A stretch of 64,000 nt of DNA from Fibrobacter sp. UBA4297 (lineage in GTDB: Bacteria; Fibrobacterota; Fibrobacteria; Fibrobacterales; Fibrobacteraceae). Shown one piece after another: positions 1-8,355 of this stretch. A program made the translations under genes and the position numbers. The stretch covers positions 76,829-140,828 of the forward strand of contig NZ_DGUZ01000006.1 of the NCBI RefSeq assembly GCF_002394865.1. The letters run 5' to 3'. The stretch's first letter is position 1, and every line of letters begins with the position of its first letter. Below the pieces are notes generated by a model. The model made no database searches and had not been told where the DNA came from. It saw only the letters and a program-made list of their open reading frames with translations.

Positions 1-1605
1 ATGGCGGATAGCAGGCGGGTTATGCCCGGCAGACGCAAATTCCACATGCCCGGTCTTCAAATCGACAAAGCCCATCCACACCGTCACGAACATGTTCGCC
101 CGGTTGCGCCTGGCCAGCTCATAGTTTGCCTTTTCAAACGTCTCGGCAACAGACTTTAAGTTCTGCGCCATCGTTCGAAGCACAATGCGCGAAACCATCA
201 TAAACAGCGCGGCAGGCACGCCCTTGCCAGAGACATCCCCCACGACCACGCATAGACGTCCGTCATCGAGCTTGAAGAAATCGTAAAAGTCACCGCCGAC
301 TTCCTTCGCCGGTAAGAGGAACGGAGTCAGTTCATGATACGGATCTCCTGAGCCTTCCTCCTTTTCGTCCATCGACAAAAATCCAATCTGGATATCCTTT
401 GCAAAATCAAGTTCGCTTTCGATGCGGTCCAGATCCTTCTGCTTTTCCATGTGCTCCTTAAGTGAAGTGCGCATGTTCAGGAACGCCCAGCCAAACTGGG
501 CAATCTCGTCACGCCCCGAAAGGTGCGGAATCGCCACATCAAAGTCGCCCTGCCCCATCTTGTTCGCCGCCACGGCAAGTTCCTTGAGCGGACGGGACAC
601 CCTGGTCGAAATCACAAATATCAAAAGCAGCATCACGACATAGCCGGCAAAGCACATCCACGCAAACATTTTTTCCAGGGAGCGCTGGCTTTCCATGAAT
701 TCACTCGCGGGCCATACAATCATAAACGTCCAGCCGTTCGATTCCATCGCCTTGAAGTAAATGACCGCATCCTTGCCATCTGCAGTTGTTCCCATGAAGA
801 GGCCCTTCCTCATGCTCTGCACGGTCTTTTCGAATTCCGTAACCGTCTGCGCGGTCATTCCTCCGGAGATGTCGGACAAACTTTCTTTAAAGACAATCTC
901 GTTCTTGGGGTGAGCGATAATGGTATTGTTCGCAGACAGCACGACAACATAGCCCGAGTTCGACACAGGAATCGACGCCACGGTTTCCTTGAGGAACGCA
1001 ATCGACATATCGACGCAAAGAACACCCGCAAAAACGGTGTTCCCGTAGGCATCCTTCTGGTAAATCGGTGCCGTATAAATTGCAATCGGTTCCTTGATAA
1101 AATCACCGACAAACGGTTCCTGCCAAAGCCCCTTCTGCAAGTTCTTGGTGCTCTTGTACCAAGTCTTTTCAAGGTAATCCTTGCCTTTCAAGAGCTTGAT
1201 TTCGTTACCTGAATATTGAGCAAGGCGCATCACTTCCTGATGCAATTTTGCCTTGGGCGCCATACCCGGCTCGTAAGCGACAACCACGGCAAGTACCTGC
1301 GGGAGCGTCTGGCGGGCGTCAAAGACAGCCTGGGTCAAGAAGTCGTCGAGGTCCTTCCCCGAAAGCATTTCCTTGCCAAGCACTTCGGCATATTCATCGC
1401 CAATCTTTTTCCCTTTTTCGAAAAGTTTTTCAATAATGGCGACATTGGCGAGACTGATCTCTTCGCCCTTTTCTGTGAGCAGTGTCGAAAGCTCGCTTTG
1501 CACCTTGAAACTGAGAACCCCGAACAGCGTCGCGAACACGATGCTGAAACCGACTAGGGTCATCATGGACTGTTTGAACGCCAGTCCGTGCATGTTGAAG
1601 CCCAT
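1..1605 (-). CDS. Membrane-bound SpoIIE-type serine/threonine phosphatase (partial)
   Basis: Read from ATG at 1605 to the left edge, 535 codons with no stop, so the C-terminus lies outside the window. An N-terminal membrane segment (about residues 10-30) is followed by an extracytoplasmic sensor region of the Cache type, which includes the motif VFAGVLCVDMSIAFL. A second membrane helix (AGYVVMLLLIFVIS) leads into a HAMP domain (STRVSRPLKELAVAANKMG) and then a PP2C/SpoIIE catalytic domain. The visible catalytic motifs are EVGGDFYDFF, VGDVSGKGVPAALFM and ASAGHNPPAI. The architecture is that of RsbU-like phosphatases that act on anti-anti-sigma factors in response to an external signal. The ligand and target are unknown. 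The start is tentative because no strong ribosome site precedes it. Confidence 0.85.
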   Translation of the reverse strand, partial: MGFNMHGLAFKQSMMTLVGFSIVFATLFGVLSFKVQSELSTLLTEKGEEISLANVAIIEKLFEKGKKIGDEYAEVLGKEMLSGKDLDDFLTQAVFDARQTLPQVLAVVVAYEPGMAPKAKLHQEVMRLAQYSGNEIKLLKGKDYLEKTWYKSTKNLQKGLWQEPFVGDFIKEPIAIYTAPIYQKDAYGNTVFAGVLCVDMSIAFLKETVASIPVSNSGYVVVLSANNTIIAHPKNEIVFKESLSDISGGMTAQTVTEFEKTVQSMRKGLFMGTTADGKDAVIYFKAMESNGWTFMIVWPASEFMESQRSLEKMFAWMCFAGYVVMLLLIFVISTRVSRPLKELAVAANKMGQGDFDVAIPHLSGRDEIAQFGWAFLNMRTSLKEHMEKQKDLDRIESELDFAKDIQIGFLSMDEKEEGSGDPYHELTPFLLPAKEVGGDFYDFFKLDDGRLCVVVGDVSGKGVPAALFMMVSRIVLRTMAQNLKSVAETFEKANYELARRNRANMFVTVWMGFVDLKTGHVEFASAGHNPPAIRH

Positions 1606-1943
1606 AAGGAAAACCTTTTCTTTTTGCTACGACAAAAATCGTTTTTTATTACATGCGAAAATATATGTAACTAAACAGGACTTGTGTAGGAACTCCCCAA
1701 AAAAATTTCGACGAATAACGTCACTGCAAAAGACACCGATTCAGCGCGCCGCAAAACCATTAAACATTTGAGCACTAAATATAGGTAAAAACTAGTTTTT
1801 TTTGCGTAATTTTTTGTAAAATATCAACTTTTTTCACAAAAATAAATCTTCGTAACTTGCGAAGTATCAAAGACTTATGTATATTATTTGTAAGAATATT
1901 CCAAAATAGCCGAAGCCATTATTTTTTAACGCGGAGTACAACA
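1606..1943. other. Intergenic region between divergent genes
   Basis: This 338-base AT-rich gap separates the divergent phosphatase and SPOR genes. I see no open frame with protein-like composition. It holds a TATATT box on the minus strand near 1775-1785 that could serve the phosphatase, and the promoter listed separately for the SPOR lipoprotein. Confidence 0.6.
1857..1885 (+). promoter_or_regulatory. Candidate sigma-70 promoter of the SPOR lipoprotein gene
   Basis: TTGCGA at 1857-1862, a 17-base spacer and TATATT at 1880-1885 fit a housekeeping promoter. It lies about 60 bases upstream of the start codon at 1944. The assignment is by pattern only. Confidence 0.5.
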
Positions 1944-2486
1944 ATGAAGCTGCAATCGGTATCGTTAATCGGGGCAATAACCCTTTCATGCGCCTTACTT
2001 TCCGCCTGCGGTAGCAAGGAAGAAAAACCGGCTCCTCAAGCCGAAGTAAAGCCTGCCGTCGAAGAACCAGCTCCCGTACAAGAAGCCGCACCGGAACCAG
2101 CCCAGGAAGAACCGGCTTTGGTCCCCATCCAGTCTCTTAGCGAAGAAAAGGCCGCTCCTGCAGAACCGGCCGCACCGGTATCTAGCGTTGAACAGGAATC
2201 CTCCGGCCCGTTCGTCATCCAGGTGAGCATCCAGGCCTCCAGAAGAGCAGCAAACAATGTCGTAAGCAAGCTCTCTGACCAGGGCATCAAGGCATACGTT
2301 GCCGAAGTTGAAAATCCAGGCGAACTCGAAGGCACGTTCTACCGCGTACGTGTCGGATATTTCTCCACGATTGCAAACGCCCAGCAGTTTGGCAAGGAAG
2401 TCCTCGCTCCGCAGGGTTACGCCGGATGGGTGGACAACCGCAAGAACGACCGCATTGGCCAGCCTGGCGCAAGCGAAGACATGTAA
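1944..2486 (+). CDS. SPOR-domain lipoprotein
   Basis: 180 residues from ATG 1944, which has GGAG eight bases upstream; the longer open frame from 1857 would bury the signal peptide. The N-terminus is a lipoprotein signal with lipobox LLSAC, so the protein should be lipid-anchored at Cys22. A Pro/Glu/Ala-rich linker (about residues 25-90) leads to a C-terminal SPOR domain of about 75 residues (FVIQVSIQAS to YAGWVDNRKND). SPOR domains bind denuded peptidoglycan glycans, commonly at division sites, so a cell-envelope role is likely. It is monocistronic and ends at a strong terminator. Confidence 0.88.
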   Translation: MKLQSVSLIGAITLSCALLSACGSKEEKPAPQAEVKPAVEEPAPVQEAAPEPAQEEPALVPIQSLSEEKAAPAEPAAPVSSVEQESSGPFVIQVSIQASRRAANNVVSKLSDQGIKAYVAEVENPGELEGTFYRVRVGYFSTIANAQQFGKEVLAPQGYAGWVDNRKNDRIGQPGASEDM

Positions 2487-2509
2487 TTTACAAAAGCAAC
2501 GAACTGTTA

Positions 2510-2540
2510 AAGGCCCCGCACTTGCGGAGCCTTTTTTTTG
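2510..2540. terminator. Rho-independent terminator between convergent genes
   Basis: A GC-rich stem (GGCcCCGC / GCGGaGCC) with a four-base loop is followed by eight T on the plus strand. It ends the SPOR gene. The convergent lipoprotein gene ends at 2562, so it may also use it. Confidence 0.85.
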
Positions 2541-2561
2541 ATTTTCAAGCGGTTTTCATCA

Positions 2562-3506
2562 TCAGATGAGCATGTCTATTTCGCCGTTTTTCAGGCGACG
2601 CTTCTGATCTTCGCACCAGGACTTGTAATACTCCTCAAAGCCGTCAACGCCCCAACCAAACTCATCCTTGACCTTCTTGGTCACCACGACGTTTTTGCCG
2701 GAACATTCAACCTTGTACAGCGGGTCATTGGAATCTTCGGCCTCTTCCTTTTGATCATAGCATTCTTCAGCAGCTTCTTCAGCGTCGGTAAACGTCATCT
2801 TTCGAACACCTACCGGCGTGCCACTTTCAAACGAAGTAGTCTCCTCAAAACCAAGGCCCTTATAGGACTGGAGGATTGTAACGGTTTTGCCGGAACGGGA
2901 TACTTCGCACTTATAGCCGCCAATATCGACAATCGTGGATGAGGGATCGGTCGATGAAGAAGGATTGGACGATGCCGAATAATTCTTTGCCCAGACCTTG
3001 AATTCTTCACAGTTTTCCCTGAAATCGGCTTCATATTCGCTCAGGTCGCCCTCATCTACTTCTTCAACAAAAATCTTGTTGCCAGAGCAGGTCACCTTCA
3101 TGGAGCCATCCAGCCAATGGCTAGCCTCCTCTTTATTTTTTTGACACTCGTCAGCAGCAGTCGCGTTGTCGGCATACCAGTATTCCGACGTGATGCTTGA
3201 ATAACGCGAACCGTTCTTGACTGCGGTCGAGGTATAGGTCCCCACACCGGGTAACGTCTGCACTGTGGTTACGGAATTAGCAGTCGTAGTAACCGTGCAA
3301 GACGGCTCGCCCGCATCGACGACCGGGATATTTTGATTTTCCTGATTTTGGACAAAGCCATTAGCCGGATCTCCACCAACCGGATCAACAACAGCCTGGT
3401 TTCCTGTATCCGGCGTAGACGGGGTATTGCTAGATGTCGGGCTGCTGCCATCATCGCAAGCGGTCATGGCAAACATGAACGCCGATGCAAGAATAAGTTT
3501 TTTCAT
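2562..3506 (-). CDS. Lipoprotein with two repeated four-cysteine domains
   Basis: 314 residues. The N-terminus is a lipoprotein signal with lipobox MTAC at Cys17, then a Ser/Thr/Pro-rich linker. Two related domains follow, about residues 69-175 and 199-305. Each carries four cysteines in matching positions (70, 121, 140, 166 and 200, 249, 268, 298) and matching motifs: DECQKNKEEA and EECYDQKEEA, VTCSGN and VECSGK, ENCEEF and SWCEDQ. Two disulfides per domain are plausible after export. A GGAG ribosome site sits eight bases before the ATG. I do not recognise the family; surface or periplasmic location is inferred from the lipobox. Confidence 0.75.
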   Translation of the reverse strand: MKKLILASAFMFAMTACDDGSSPTSSNTPSTPDTGNQAVVDPVGGDPANGFVQNQENQNIPVVDAGEPSCTVTTTANSVTTVQTLPGVGTYTSTAVKNGSRYSSITSEYWYADNATAADECQKNKEEASHWLDGSMKVTCSGNKIFVEEVDEGDLSEYEADFRENCEEFKVWAKNYSASSNPSSSTDPSSTIVDIGGYKCEVSRSGKTVTILQSYKGLGFEETTSFESGTPVGVRKMTFTDAEEAAEECYDQKEEAEDSNDPLYKVECSGKNVVVTKKVKDEFGWGVDGFEEYYKSWCEDQKRRLKNGEIDMLI

Positions 3507-3685
3507 AAAATTTTCTCCACATTAATTTTTAGAGCAATGTAGCAAAGATTTTTTTGAAAAGCAATCGAAATTTCGCACAAACAAACACTTAAAGGGGCAG
3601 GGTTCATCTAGAGGAGGTCCGAAAAGAACGCCGTTATCTAGTTTACGGAGCTTGGGCTATACGGGGTAAAATCTATATTTGGGAT

Positions 3686-4999
3686 ATGCCTACAAAAAAG
3701 CCCAAAGTATTTGTCGTGCATCTCGGATGCGCTAAAAACCAGGTCGATGCGGAAAACCTCGTCGGCGAAATGCTCCATGCAGGTTTTGCGACCTGTGATA
3801 CCGCCGGGAAGGCGGACTACATCCTCGTGAACACATGCGGTTTTATCGAAGCCGCTAAGGAAGAATCCATCAACGCGATTCTTGCCCAGGCCAAAGCCAA
3901 GAAGGCAAAGCAGAAGCTGATTGTATCGGGATGCCTGAGCGGCCGCTATGGCGAAGAGATGATGAAGGAACTGCCCGAGGTGGACTACTGGGTCGGCACG
4001 TACAAGCCGGGCGAACTTTTGAAGAAGATGGGCATTGTCGCTCCGCAGAGCTGTGACGCCGAGAACCTCCCCCGCATGAACTTGGGAGGATTTAGCCACC
4101 ACGCTTATCTGAAAATTGCGGAAGGCTGCAACCGCCGCTGCGCCTACTGCGCCATCCCACTCATCCGCGGCAAGCAGGATTCTCGCTCTATCGAAGACAT
4201 CGTCGCAGAGGCAAAGGACCTCGAAGCGCAGGGCGTCAAGGAAATTACTTTGATTGCACAGGACACGACTTACTTTGGACGTGAAAAGGGCAAAAAAGGC
4301 GGCACGCTTGTTGAACTTTTGCGCGCTCTGCTTGACAACACGAACATCCCGTGGATTCGCATGCTTTACTGGTATCCGATGTTTGTGGACGATGAACTTC
4401 TGGACTTGATGGCAAAGGAACCGCGCCTCGTGAAGTACGTCGATATGCCCATCCAGCACGCCAGCGACAAGATGCTGAAGCTCATGAAGCGCAATTACCG
4501 CAAAAAGGAACTTGTCAAACTGTTGCACAAGATCCGCGAACGCATTCCGGGCGTGACGCTCCGTAGTACTGTGCTCGTCGGGTTCCCCGGCGAAACGCAC
4601 GAAGACTTCGAAGAGCTGATGGAACTTTTGCAAGACGTGCAATTTGACCACCTGGGCGGATTTGTGTTCAGCCCAGAGGAAGGTACTCCCGTGATGGAAA
4701 TGGACCTCCCCGCCGTGGACGAAAGCGACGCCCGCGCAAGGCTCGAAGCAGTCACGGACTACCAGGAAGAACTCGCCGCCGAATACGCCGAGAACATGAT
4801 TGGAAAGACAGTCAAGATTATCATCGACCAGGTCGCTGAAGAAAGCGAATACCACTTCTATGGCCGCACGGAAGGCAACTCGATGGAAAACGACGATATC
4901 GTGAAAGTCATCGAGGGCGATGGCGACGTAGGAGAATTCCACAACGCACTTGTCGTGGATGCCGAACCGCATGAACTTGTGGTGAAGATTGTGGATTAG
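3686..4999 (+). CDS. rimO: Ribosomal protein S12 methylthiotransferase RimO
   Basis: 437 residues, the usual length for RimO, a radical SAM enzyme that adds a methylthio group to the conserved aspartate of ribosomal protein S12. The N-terminal UPF0004 domain holds the cysteines of the first iron-sulfur cluster (Cys15 in LGCAKNQVD, Cys51 in VNTCGF, Cys83 in VSGCL). The radical SAM motif CNRRCAYCAIP has Cys148, 152 and 155. The IRGKQDSRSIEDIV signature after it favours RimO over the tRNA enzyme MiaB, and a C-terminal TRAM domain is present (about 370-437). A TATATT box lies just upstream near 3672. The gene stands alone. Confidence 0.95.
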   Translation: MPTKKPKVFVVHLGCAKNQVDAENLVGEMLHAGFATCDTAGKADYILVNTCGFIEAAKEESINAILAQAKAKKAKQKLIVSGCLSGRYGEEMMKELPEVDYWVGTYKPGELLKKMGIVAPQSCDAENLPRMNLGGFSHHAYLKIAEGCNRRCAYCAIPLIRGKQDSRSIEDIVAEAKDLEAQGVKEITLIAQDTTYFGREKGKKGGTLVELLRALLDNTNIPWIRMLYWYPMFVDDELLDLMAKEPRLVKYVDMPIQHASDKMLKLMKRNYRKKELVKLLHKIRERIPGVTLRSTVLVGFPGETHEDFEELMELLQDVQFDHLGGFVFSPEEGTPVMEMDLPAVDESDARARLEAVTDYQEELAAEYAENMIGKTVKIIIDQVAEESEYHFYGRTEGNSMENDDIVKVIEGDGDVGEFHNALVVDAEPHELVVKIVD

Positions 5000-5000
5000 G

Positions 5001-5135
5001 AGTTAGTGATTAGTGGTTAGTGGTTAGTGGTTAGGATTGCAATAAGAACGTTCTTTTTACATTCCTGTTTACTAGCCACTGTTTACTAATCACTAAATTC
5101 ATTCCTGTTTACTAACCACTTTTTACTAACCACTT
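5001..5135. repeat. TTAGTGG / CCACTAA intergenic repeat cluster
   Basis: Three direct copies of TTAGTGG or TTAGTGA follow the rimO stop at once. Four opposite-orientation copies (CTAACCAC, CTAATCAC) lie at 5070-5135, in two near-identical units starting CCTGTTTACTA. The two sets could pair as a long imperfect hairpin. Similar TTAGT/TGGTTA tracts occur near 7540, 52600, 54000 and 54170. Confidence 0.75.
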
Positions 5136-5184
5136 TTTCTTCTCTCGTCTAAATTATTATATTATACCCGCCTTAAAGGCTCAC

Positions 5185-5256
5185 GCCCGTGTATCACAAT
5201 GGATAGTGTCCTTCCCTCCGAAGGAAGGTATTCCGGTTCGATTCCGGACATGGGTA
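5185..5256 (+). tRNA. tRNA-Arg (anticodon CCG)
   Basis: The acceptor stem GCCCGTG pairs with CATGGGT (two G-T pairs). The anticodon stem CTTCC/GGAAG encloses the loop CTCCGAA, giving anticodon CCG at 5218-5220. The T arm is TCCGG-TTCGATT-CCGGA. No CCA is encoded; the discriminator base is A. The D stem has one T-T mismatch. It decodes CGG arginine codons. A strong terminator follows 18 bases downstream. Confidence 0.9.
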
Positions 5257-5273
5257 TTAAAAGCAAACAAAAA

Positions 5274-5306
5274 GCCCGCCGTTCCTTTGAACTGGCGGGC
5301 TTTTTC
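5274..5306. terminator. Bidirectional rho-independent terminator
   Basis: The stem GCCCGCC / GGCGGGC has a 13-base loop, is preceded by a run of A and followed by five T. It can end both the tRNA-Arg transcript (plus) and the gene whose stop is at 5323 (minus). Confidence 0.88.
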
Positions 5307-5322
5307 GCATTTACGCTAGCAA

Positions 5323-6306
5323 CTACTTGGCGTTCCTGCGTTCCTTTTCACGCTGGCGACGGCGCTTTTCGGTATCATCCGGGAAGAATTCCGGGAAGGC
5401 GTAACCGATGGTAATGCCAAACACGATGCCCGTCTTGCTCATGCCATCCTTATTCACGACACGGGAAGCATAGGTATCGACTGCAGATGTTCTAGAGTCC
5501 ACAGTTTTCTTGTAGCTCGGGTTGTTTTCCGGAGCCTTTCCGAGATCCGGCGCGTAGTACATACCGAAGGAGAACTGGAGATAGTACCATTCGTTCGTGA
5601 GGTAAGAAATCAACACGTCGAACTGGAAACCATTCACAGAAATAAGCTTGCGGACGTTGTTTTCCGGTTCCATATCGTGGTCAAAGTAGACCGTACCATA
5701 AGAAGCGGACAAGCCCAAGTGGATAGGAATCTTCGGGAAGAAGTAGTAGTTCAAGCCGACCTTATAGCCCGTACCGCCTTCAAGCTGCCAGTATTCAAAC
5801 TCGCTGTCCTTGACCTTCGGCAAGAAGCCATAAGATGCATAGGCGCCAACATGCCAACGGGTGATGTATTCGGCACCGATACCAAAGCCCATACCCATGC
5901 CAGATTCGCCCATGAACGGCATGCGGGAACCAAGGCCCATTTCGAAAATAAGGCGGTCCTTGAGCCAGTCACGGCGGCGTTCGGAGTTTGCATATTCATC
6001 CAGACGCTGCTCTTCTTCGAACTTTTTACGAGCGAGAAAATCCTTGCGCTGTGCGGCATTCATACCTGCCATAGACGCTTCGACGTTTTCTTCTTCTTCG
6101 TCTTCATCGGAAACCTTGGCTGCCGGAGCCGCAGTTTCGGCAACAGACATAAAGCCATCATCAGCATCAGCCGAGGCTGCAGGAGCTTCAACGGTCTGTT
6201 CAGCAACAGGAGTTGCCTTCTTGGATTTCGCTTTACGCGCTTTTGCAGGGGCAGCCCATGCAACTAAACTCGAGAGACACAACAACAACAACAATTTTTT
6301 CAGCAT
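5323..6306 (-). CDS. Predicted outer-membrane beta-barrel protein
   Basis: 327 residues. A Sec signal peptide (MLKKLLLLLCLSSLVAWAA) is followed by a Lys/Ala-rich and then acidic linker (EDEEEENVE, near residue 70) and a charged helical stretch. From about residue 120 the sequence alternates hydrophobic and polar residues with many aromatics (GFGIGAEYITRWHVGAYASY, VGLNYYFFPKIPIHLGLSAS, EWYYLQFSFGMYYAP, IVFGITIGYAFPEF), as expected for transmembrane beta strands. It ends in a basic tail. No specific family is recognised; outer-membrane location is inferred. Confidence 0.6.
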   Translation of the reverse strand: MLKKLLLLLCLSSLVAWAAPAKARKAKSKKATPVAEQTVEAPAASADADDGFMSVAETAAPAAKVSDEDEEEENVEASMAGMNAAQRKDFLARKKFEEEQRLDEYANSERRRDWLKDRLIFEMGLGSRMPFMGESGMGMGFGIGAEYITRWHVGAYASYGFLPKVKDSEFEYWQLEGGTGYKVGLNYYFFPKIPIHLGLSASYGTVYFDHDMEPENNVRKLISVNGFQFDVLISYLTNEWYYLQFSFGMYYAPDLGKAPENNPSYKKTVDSRTSAVDTYASRVVNKDGMSKTGIVFGITIGYAFPEFFPDDTEKRRRQREKERRNAK

Positions 6307-6429
6307 TGAAAAAACCTCAAATAAATAACCACGCTTGGAATATAACTTATTATCTAAGTTTTTTTCAAAAACTTCTTGTAAAAGTTGTTTTTTCGTTTGA
6401 TTTTACATTTTCGTAAGGTTCAAATATGT

Positions 6430-7359
6430 CTATTTGACCTTCGTCAGCGTCGCCTTGATGCTCCCAAGCTTGATTTCGCACTGCATGAGCACCGGAATCC
6501 GCTTGTCATCATCGGTAAACCAAATGAATATACGGCCACTGGAATTGAAAATGCCATCGCCATCGAGTACCGGTTCAACCTTAACGGTCTTGAACGAGCC
6601 AAGGTCCGTCTTGATAGTTTCCCTGCCATGGGTGACAACCTTGAGTTCATAGCGTTTTTTGCCGCTCACAGCCGAAAAACGCGAAGTTTCGCCAACTTTC
6701 AGAGGCATGGTCCGCACAAGATAAAAGGCAGACATGATGCTGTGTTCGAGGCCGGTAATGGTCACGGACGTATCGGCAGAGCGCTTGACTTTGTGCTGGT
6801 CGGCATCCTTGAACACGGTATCGGAAAGCACAGCCCTCTTGGCATTGCGGTCAAAACGGATAAGCGACTTGTTGTGGAACGTCCCCTCGTGGAGGGACTT
6901 GCGGAACACGTCCGTCATAAGGCCCTTTTTGTGGACAAGAGTGTAAACCGTGTCATGGACGGGATAAAACTTATTGACCGTCTTGTTGGCTGTTGCAAAA
7001 GTCAGGAATTCGGTCTTGCCGTCTTTACGAGGTTTGACCTCGAGCGTAGCATAGCCAGCCGTGATAAAGCCCCAGCTGAGTTCATATTCAAGGCGTTCGC
7101 CCTTCATCCACGGAGCATTGACTTCGGGAAGAGTTTGCCACTTGGGGAGCGAAGCTGAGGAAGAGGCCACGGAACTTGAAGATTGCACTACGCGAGCCGC
7201 CGCGCTTTGAGACTGCGCGTTGGATACTTGTGCAGGCAGAGACTGCGTTGCAGGCTGGGACTGCGCGGACGAAGACGAAACCGAGGTTTCCGCCGCCATA
7301 GATGAAATCGATAAAGTAAGCGCAAACAACAAAACACTTTTCAAAGCACGATAAAACAT
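6430..7359 (-). CDS. DUF3108 domain protein, exported
   Basis: 309 residues from ATG 7359; a TTG three codons upstream is in frame but less likely. After a signal peptide ending near SSMAA comes a Ser/Gln-rich linker, then the DUF3108 fold from about residue 85: GERLEYELSWGFITAGYATLEV, then YPVHDTVYTLV, LMTDVFRKS and a C-terminal segment GRIFIWFTDDDKRIPVLMQ. Family members are exported proteins of unknown function, often in envelope contexts. The gene stands alone. Confidence 0.8.
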   Translation of the reverse strand: MFYRALKSVLLFALTLSISSMAAETSVSSSSAQSQPATQSLPAQVSNAQSQSAAARVVQSSSSVASSSASLPKWQTLPEVNAPWMKGERLEYELSWGFITAGYATLEVKPRKDGKTEFLTFATANKTVNKFYPVHDTVYTLVHKKGLMTDVFRKSLHEGTFHNKSLIRFDRNAKRAVLSDTVFKDADQHKVKRSADTSVTITGLEHSIMSAFYLVRTMPLKVGETSRFSAVSGKKRYELKVVTHGRETIKTDLGSFKTVKVEPVLDGDGIFNSSGRIFIWFTDDDKRIPVLMQCEIKLGSIKATLTKVK

Positions 7360-7756
7360 AGGCCCCAATACTCTTTTAATGGATAAAATTTAAGATAAGG
7401 ACAATATATAAAAGTAGGGATTCGTTAGACGAGAGACGAGAGACGAGAGATGAAAGTTTTTTGATGAAAAGTAAGATATAAGAGACGGAAGGGGACAAAA
7501 AACGCCAGCAGGATGCCGGCGAATGAAGTTAATTGTTATTGGTCAATGGTCATTGGTCATTGGTTAATGGCTAATAACGCAATTTAACGCTTTTGGAGCT
7601 TGTTTTAAAAAAAAGTATTAGAGGTTGATTTTAGGTATTAAGCTCTTTATAATCGCACCTTCGGTGCAACTTTCATGAGAAACGCACCGCAGGCGCATGC
7701 TCAGAGGGAGCGGAGCGCGACTATAGCACAGCCTACTTCCTACCGACTACTTCTAA
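7360..7756. repeat. Repeat-rich intergenic region
   Basis: A 397-base gap without a credible gene. From the left it holds AGACGAG repeats (7427-7451), the purE terminator, a TGGTCAATGG / TCATTGG repeat tract (7538-7577), a small GCACC-TTC-GGTGC hairpin at 7655-7667, and GC-rich sequence up to the purE stop. Confidence 0.65.
7497..7521 (-). terminator. Terminator downstream of purD-purE
   Basis: On the minus strand the stem CGCCGGCA / TGCTGGCG (one G-T pair) with loop TCC is followed by six T. It lies about 235 bases past the purE stop. Confidence 0.7.
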
Positions 7757-8236
7757 CTAGCCTTCGATGTCACCGAGGCCCTTGCGGTAAGCGATGAGCT
7801 TTTCCTTGACGCTTGCGTCAGAGAGGGCGACGATGTGGGCGGCGAGGTAACCGGCATTCTTGCCGTTGCCGATGCCGACCGTGGCCACCGGGATTCCCGG
7901 GGGCATCTGCACGATGGAGTGCAGGGCATCGACGCCGTTGAGCGGGCCGCCGGCGCAGGGCAGGCCAATGACCGGAAGAATCGTGTGCCCTGCGAGCACG
8001 CCCGGGAGGGCTGCAGCGAGGCCAGCAACACCGATGAGGACCTGGAGGCCTCGCCCGGCGGCTTCGCGAGCATACTTCGCTGTGGCGTTCGGGGTGCGGT
8101 GTGCCGAGAGAATGTTGAATTCCCACACGATGCCGAAGCTGTCGAGCACGGCGGTGATCTTGTCTACAGTTTCCTGGTCGGACTTGCTACCCGCAACGAT
8201 ACCGACCTTTGCATTCGGAACTTCATTAATCTGCAT
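7757..8236 (-). CDS. purE: N5-carboxyaminoimidazole ribonucleotide mutase PurE
   Basis: 159 residues, the standard class I PurE length. Catalyses the shift of the carboxylate from N5-CAIR to CAIR in purine synthesis. The motifs GSKSD (16-20), SAHR (44-47) and GVAGLAAALPG (69-79) form the active site around the phosphate and ribose of the substrate. It lies 119 bases downstream of purD on the same strand, so the two purine genes are probably co-transcribed; a dispersed repeat sits between them. No purK is seen in the window. Confidence 0.93.
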   Translation of the reverse strand: MQINEVPNAKVGIVAGSKSDQETVDKITAVLDSFGIVWEFNILSAHRTPNATAKYAREAAGRGLQVLIGVAGLAAALPGVLAGHTILPVIGLPCAGGPLNGVDALHSIVQMPPGIPVATVGIGNGKNAGYLAAHIVALSDASVKEKLIAYRKGLGDIEG

Positions 8237-8303
8237 ATTTAAGTTTCCTTGTTCAAATCATACAACAGAGCGCTTTCGATAAGCAAAACGTCCTTAAGCA
8301 AGA

Positions 8304-8342
8304 GATCCTTCGACTTCACTTCGTTTCGCTCAGGATGACACG
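8304..8342. repeat. Dispersed repeat (GATCCTTCGACTTC...GCTCAGGATGAC)
   Basis: First copy in this window of a dispersed element running from GATCCTTCGACTTC to TTTCGCTCAGGATGACACG. Further copies or relatives lie at 24808, 28018, 28867, 31269, 52632 and 54053. This copy lies in the purD-purE gap. Confidence 0.75.
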
Positions 8343-8355
8343 TTTGGGGATTTTC

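Noticed and set aside
523..1212. 229-codon plus-strand frame at the left edge
   Set aside because: Antisense to the SpoIIE-type phosphatase, whose motifs are clear on the minus strand.
3638..4972. 444-codon minus-strand frame over rimO
   Set aside because: Antisense shadow of rimO; the His/Phe/Val-rich translation has no recognisable motif and the sense strand is an unmistakable radical SAM enzyme.
5001..5135. CRISPR-like or attachment site next to the tRNA
   Set aside because: The repeats are 7-8 bases, adjoining and of mixed orientation, and no integrase gene or duplicated tRNA end is present.
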